This document shows, piece after piece, positions 62,334-64,000 of a stretch of DNA of 64,000 bases. The position numbers and the translations under genes are program-made. The first letter of the stretch is position 1; each line of letters begins with the position of its first letter. Where the stretch lies: assembly GCF_945836005.1 (NCBI RefSeq), contig NZ_OX241534.1, positions 1 through 64,000 on the forward strand, read 5' to 3'. This DNA comes from Candidatus Nitrosacidococcus sp. I8. Lineage in GTDB: Bacteria; Pseudomonadota; Gammaproteobacteria; Nitrosococcales; Nitrosococcaceae. Under the pieces are notes generated by a model, which saw nothing but the letters and a program-made list of their open reading frames with translations, did no database searches and was not told the DNA's origin.

Positions 62334-63728
62334 CTAACGATAATATGGGTTCAGTGCTTGAAAAATAGCTGCTGCTTTATCTAAGGTCTCTTGATATTCA
62401 GCACTTCGATCTGAATCCGCTACAATGCCACTACCTACCCAAAACCGTAGAGAGTTTTGATTATATACTAGAGTGCGTATGGCAATGTTAATATCCATAT
62501 TACCTTCAAAGCTAATATAGCCAAGGCTACCACAATAGATTCCACGACGATGAGGTTCTAGTTCCTCTATAATTTCCATGGCACGTATTTTAGGGGCGCC
62601 TGTTATAGATCCCCCCGGAAAGCAGGCTTGTAATAAATCAAGGGTATTTTTTCCGGAAGCAAGTTGTCCGTGGATAGTGCTGGCTAAATGATGTACTGTA
62701 GCAAAAGATTGAACAGTGCAAAGTTGCATTACTTGGATAGATCCTAGAGTACATACTCGACCTAGATCATTACGCAATAGATCTACAATCATAATGTTCT
62801 CTGCTTGATCTTTACTACTATTTTGTAGATTAACTGCCAATTGAGTATCAATAACAGGGTTTATATCTCTAGGTCGAGTTCCTTTAATTGGGATAGTTTC
62901 AACTCTATCTCCAGATACTTTTAAAAACCTTTCCGGAGAAGTGCTTAAAATACTACCCTCTGGAATAGAAAAAAAACTGCTAAAAGGGGCAGGGTTAATT
63001 TCTCGTAAATAAGAGTAAAGAGCCCAAGAATCGCCATAGGCTTTTGACTCAAAGCGTTGGGCTAAATTAACTTGATAGCAATCTCCTGCACAGATATAGT
63101 TTTGAATACGATCAAAAGCCCAATTATAGCTTTCTTTGCTTAAATTGGATTGGGGATAATTTTCAATATGAAAAAAATGCTGATTAGATCGTATTGCTTT
63201 ACTTAAGCGTGCTTTTAAAGAATCCCAATGAACTTGGGTATGAGGATCATAACCTTGTGTTACTAAAAAAGTTGCTTGGCAGTGATGATCTACGATAACC
63301 ACCCAATCATAGATGCCAATTGCCATTTCTGGCATTTGTTCTATATCTGCGGTTATGCTAGGTAGGGTTTCAAATCGACGTGCTAAATCATAACTGAAAT
63401 ACCCCATAGCTCCTCCTGATAACGGAATTTCAGAAAGAAAGTTAGGGAGTTGTTTACCACTGAAACGATCTAACTCTCTTTGCAGTAAGATAAGAGAGTT
63501 TTGGGTGCTTAAAATTTTGCTAGTGCGATAGCCAATTTCAGTGATTAACCCTTTAGTTTTTAGGGTAATAAAAGGATCAGCGGCAATAATATCAAAACGA
63601 CCTGACCGATCACTAGGCCAGCCACTATCTAAAAAAATAGGCCATGGCTCTGAATAAATTGTTTCAAATAAGGATGCAGAGCATTCAGAGTAGGGTAATT
63701 CAACCCATTGTACCTGTTGCTGATGCAT
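62334..63728 (-). CDS. pabB: aminodeoxychorismate synthase component I
   Basis: 464-residue chorismate-binding enzyme that makes aminodeoxychorismate, the precursor of 4-aminobenzoate. The diagnostic PIKGTRPR (near residue 275) has lysine where anthranilate synthase has alanine, so PabB is favoured over TrpE. Also present: AGDCYQVNLAQRFE (near 214), NIMIVDLLRNDLGRVC (near 310) and FPGGSITGAPKIRAMEIIEELE (near 368). Product feeds both folate and methanopterin. Five bp before mfnE. Confidence 0.93.
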   Translation of the reverse strand: MHQQQVQWVELPYSECSASLFETIYSEPWPIFLDSGWPSDRSGRFDIIAADPFITLKTKGLITEIGYRTSKILSTQNSLILLQRELDRFSGKQLPNFLSEIPLSGGAMGYFSYDLARRFETLPSITADIEQMPEMAIGIYDWVVIVDHHCQATFLVTQGYDPHTQVHWDSLKARLSKAIRSNQHFFHIENYPQSNLSKESYNWAFDRIQNYICAGDCYQVNLAQRFESKAYGDSWALYSYLREINPAPFSSFFSIPEGSILSTSPERFLKVSGDRVETIPIKGTRPRDINPVIDTQLAVNLQNSSKDQAENIMIVDLLRNDLGRVCTLGSIQVMQLCTVQSFATVHHLASTIHGQLASGKNTLDLLQACFPGGSITGAPKIRAMEIIEELEPHRRGIYCGSLGYISFEGNMDINIAIRTLVYNQNSLRFWVGSGIVADSDRSAEYQETLDKAAAIFQALNPYYR

Positions 63729-63734
63729 AGAAAA

Positions 63735-64000
63735 TTAATGTTTTTGTAATTGCTCCCAACCTAATTGGGCAATAGCCAATGCAGGACCGTGGCTAGAATC
63801 TATGGTATCTACACCTAATTTTAATACTTGAGAAAAATCAAAATAAGGTCGATTTATTCTTCTGGCACACTCAAGGGCTAAAAACCGTCCAATACCTACG
63901 CCAATAATGGGAGTCTCAGCAACTAAAGATATTCTAGAGAGGATTTGAAAAATTGCTTCAGTCAACTGCTGGCATTGCTTCTCATAAAAATAGATAGCTA
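63735..64000 (-). CDS. mfnF: hydantoinase/oxoprolinase-like protein, mfnF-like, partial (C-terminal end)
   Basis: Open reading frame running out of the window on its 5' side; 87 C-terminal residues are visible, and a TTG inside is not the real start. The sequence ETPIIGVGIGRFLALECARRINRPYFDFSQV followed by SSHGPALAIAQLG resembles the end of the H4MPT-linked hydantoinase/oxoprolinase family (MfnF in methanofuran synthesis). Six bp upstream of pabB. Assignment rests on this short piece plus the mfnE context. Confidence 0.65.
   Translation of the reverse strand, partial: AIYFYEKQCQQLTEAIFQILSRISLVAETPIIGVGIGRFLALECARRINRPYFDFSQVLKLGVDTIDSSHGPALAIAQLGWEQLQKH

Overview
This is a gene-dense, AT-rich bacterial chromosome segment. 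Gene order is typically gammaproteobacterial: dnaN-gyrB, priA-argS-ftsN, yibN-grxC-secB-gpsA, folK/folB/plsY/tsaD-rpsU-yqeY-dnaG-rpoD, fxsA-groESL, lgt-thyA-folA, miaB-phoH-ybeY-corC-lnt and pilMNOPQ-aroKB. I see no rRNA, CRISPR array, prophage or insertion sequence. Two things narrow the organism: a bacterial methanofuran/tetrahydromethanopterin C1 module (fhcBADC, mfnB, mfnE and the end of an mfnF-like gene), and PEP-CTERM secreted proteins. Together with low GC and a fructose-bisphosphatase beside the C1 operon, this suggests a C1-handling or chemolithotrophic gammaproteobacterium such as a methylotroph or a Nitrosococcaceae-like ammonia oxidiser. That placement is inference; no methane/ammonia monooxygenase or RuBisCO gene is in the window.

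Layout. 1-4.6 kb: dnaN and gyrB, with a perfect parS palindrome between them where recF often lies, then mfnB. 4.6-16.9 kb (minus strand): a long close-packed array ctpA, DJ-1, priA, argS, ftsN-like, fhcB, fhcA, fhcD, fhcC, fbp. 17.3-29.9 kb: redox/secretion genes, a lipoprotein lacking a canonical start codon, folate genes, the macromolecular-synthesis genes rpsU-dnaG-rpoD, two tRNAs and fxsA. 29.95-32.2 kb: groESL behind a sigma70-like promoter and a perfect CIRCE operator. 32.2-36.2 kb: DoxX, a small periplasmic protein, then seven tandem minus-strand genes for small secreted EF-hand proteins. 36.3-49.8 kb: lgt-thyA-folA, radC, miaB-phoH-ybeY-corC, an SBF-like transporter, lnt, trkH, rpmE, maeB. 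49.8-59.2 kb: PBP1A, the type IV pilus genes pilMNOPQ (with a 120-bp tandem repeat in pilQ), aroK, aroB. 59.2-61.6 kb: two PEP-CTERM paralogs, one broken. 61.7-64 kb: mfnE, pabB and the partial mfnF-like gene.

How the genes connect. mfnB, mfnE and mfnF make methanofuran. FhcABCD transfers and hydrolyses the formyl group between H4MPT, methanofuran and formate. PabB supplies 4-aminobenzoate needed for both folate and methanopterin, and FolB, FolK, FolA and ThyA form the parallel folate branch. 

The less ordinary signals are: (i) the EF-hand cluster; (ii) a near-identical 15-bp palindrome, TGAC-N7-GTCA, upstream of both PEP-CTERM genes, in one case with a sigma54-like element at enhancer distance; (iii) two secreted-protein genes whose signal peptides begin exactly at an ATA codon with no ATG/GTG/TTG available; and (iv) parS in the slot where recF is missing.
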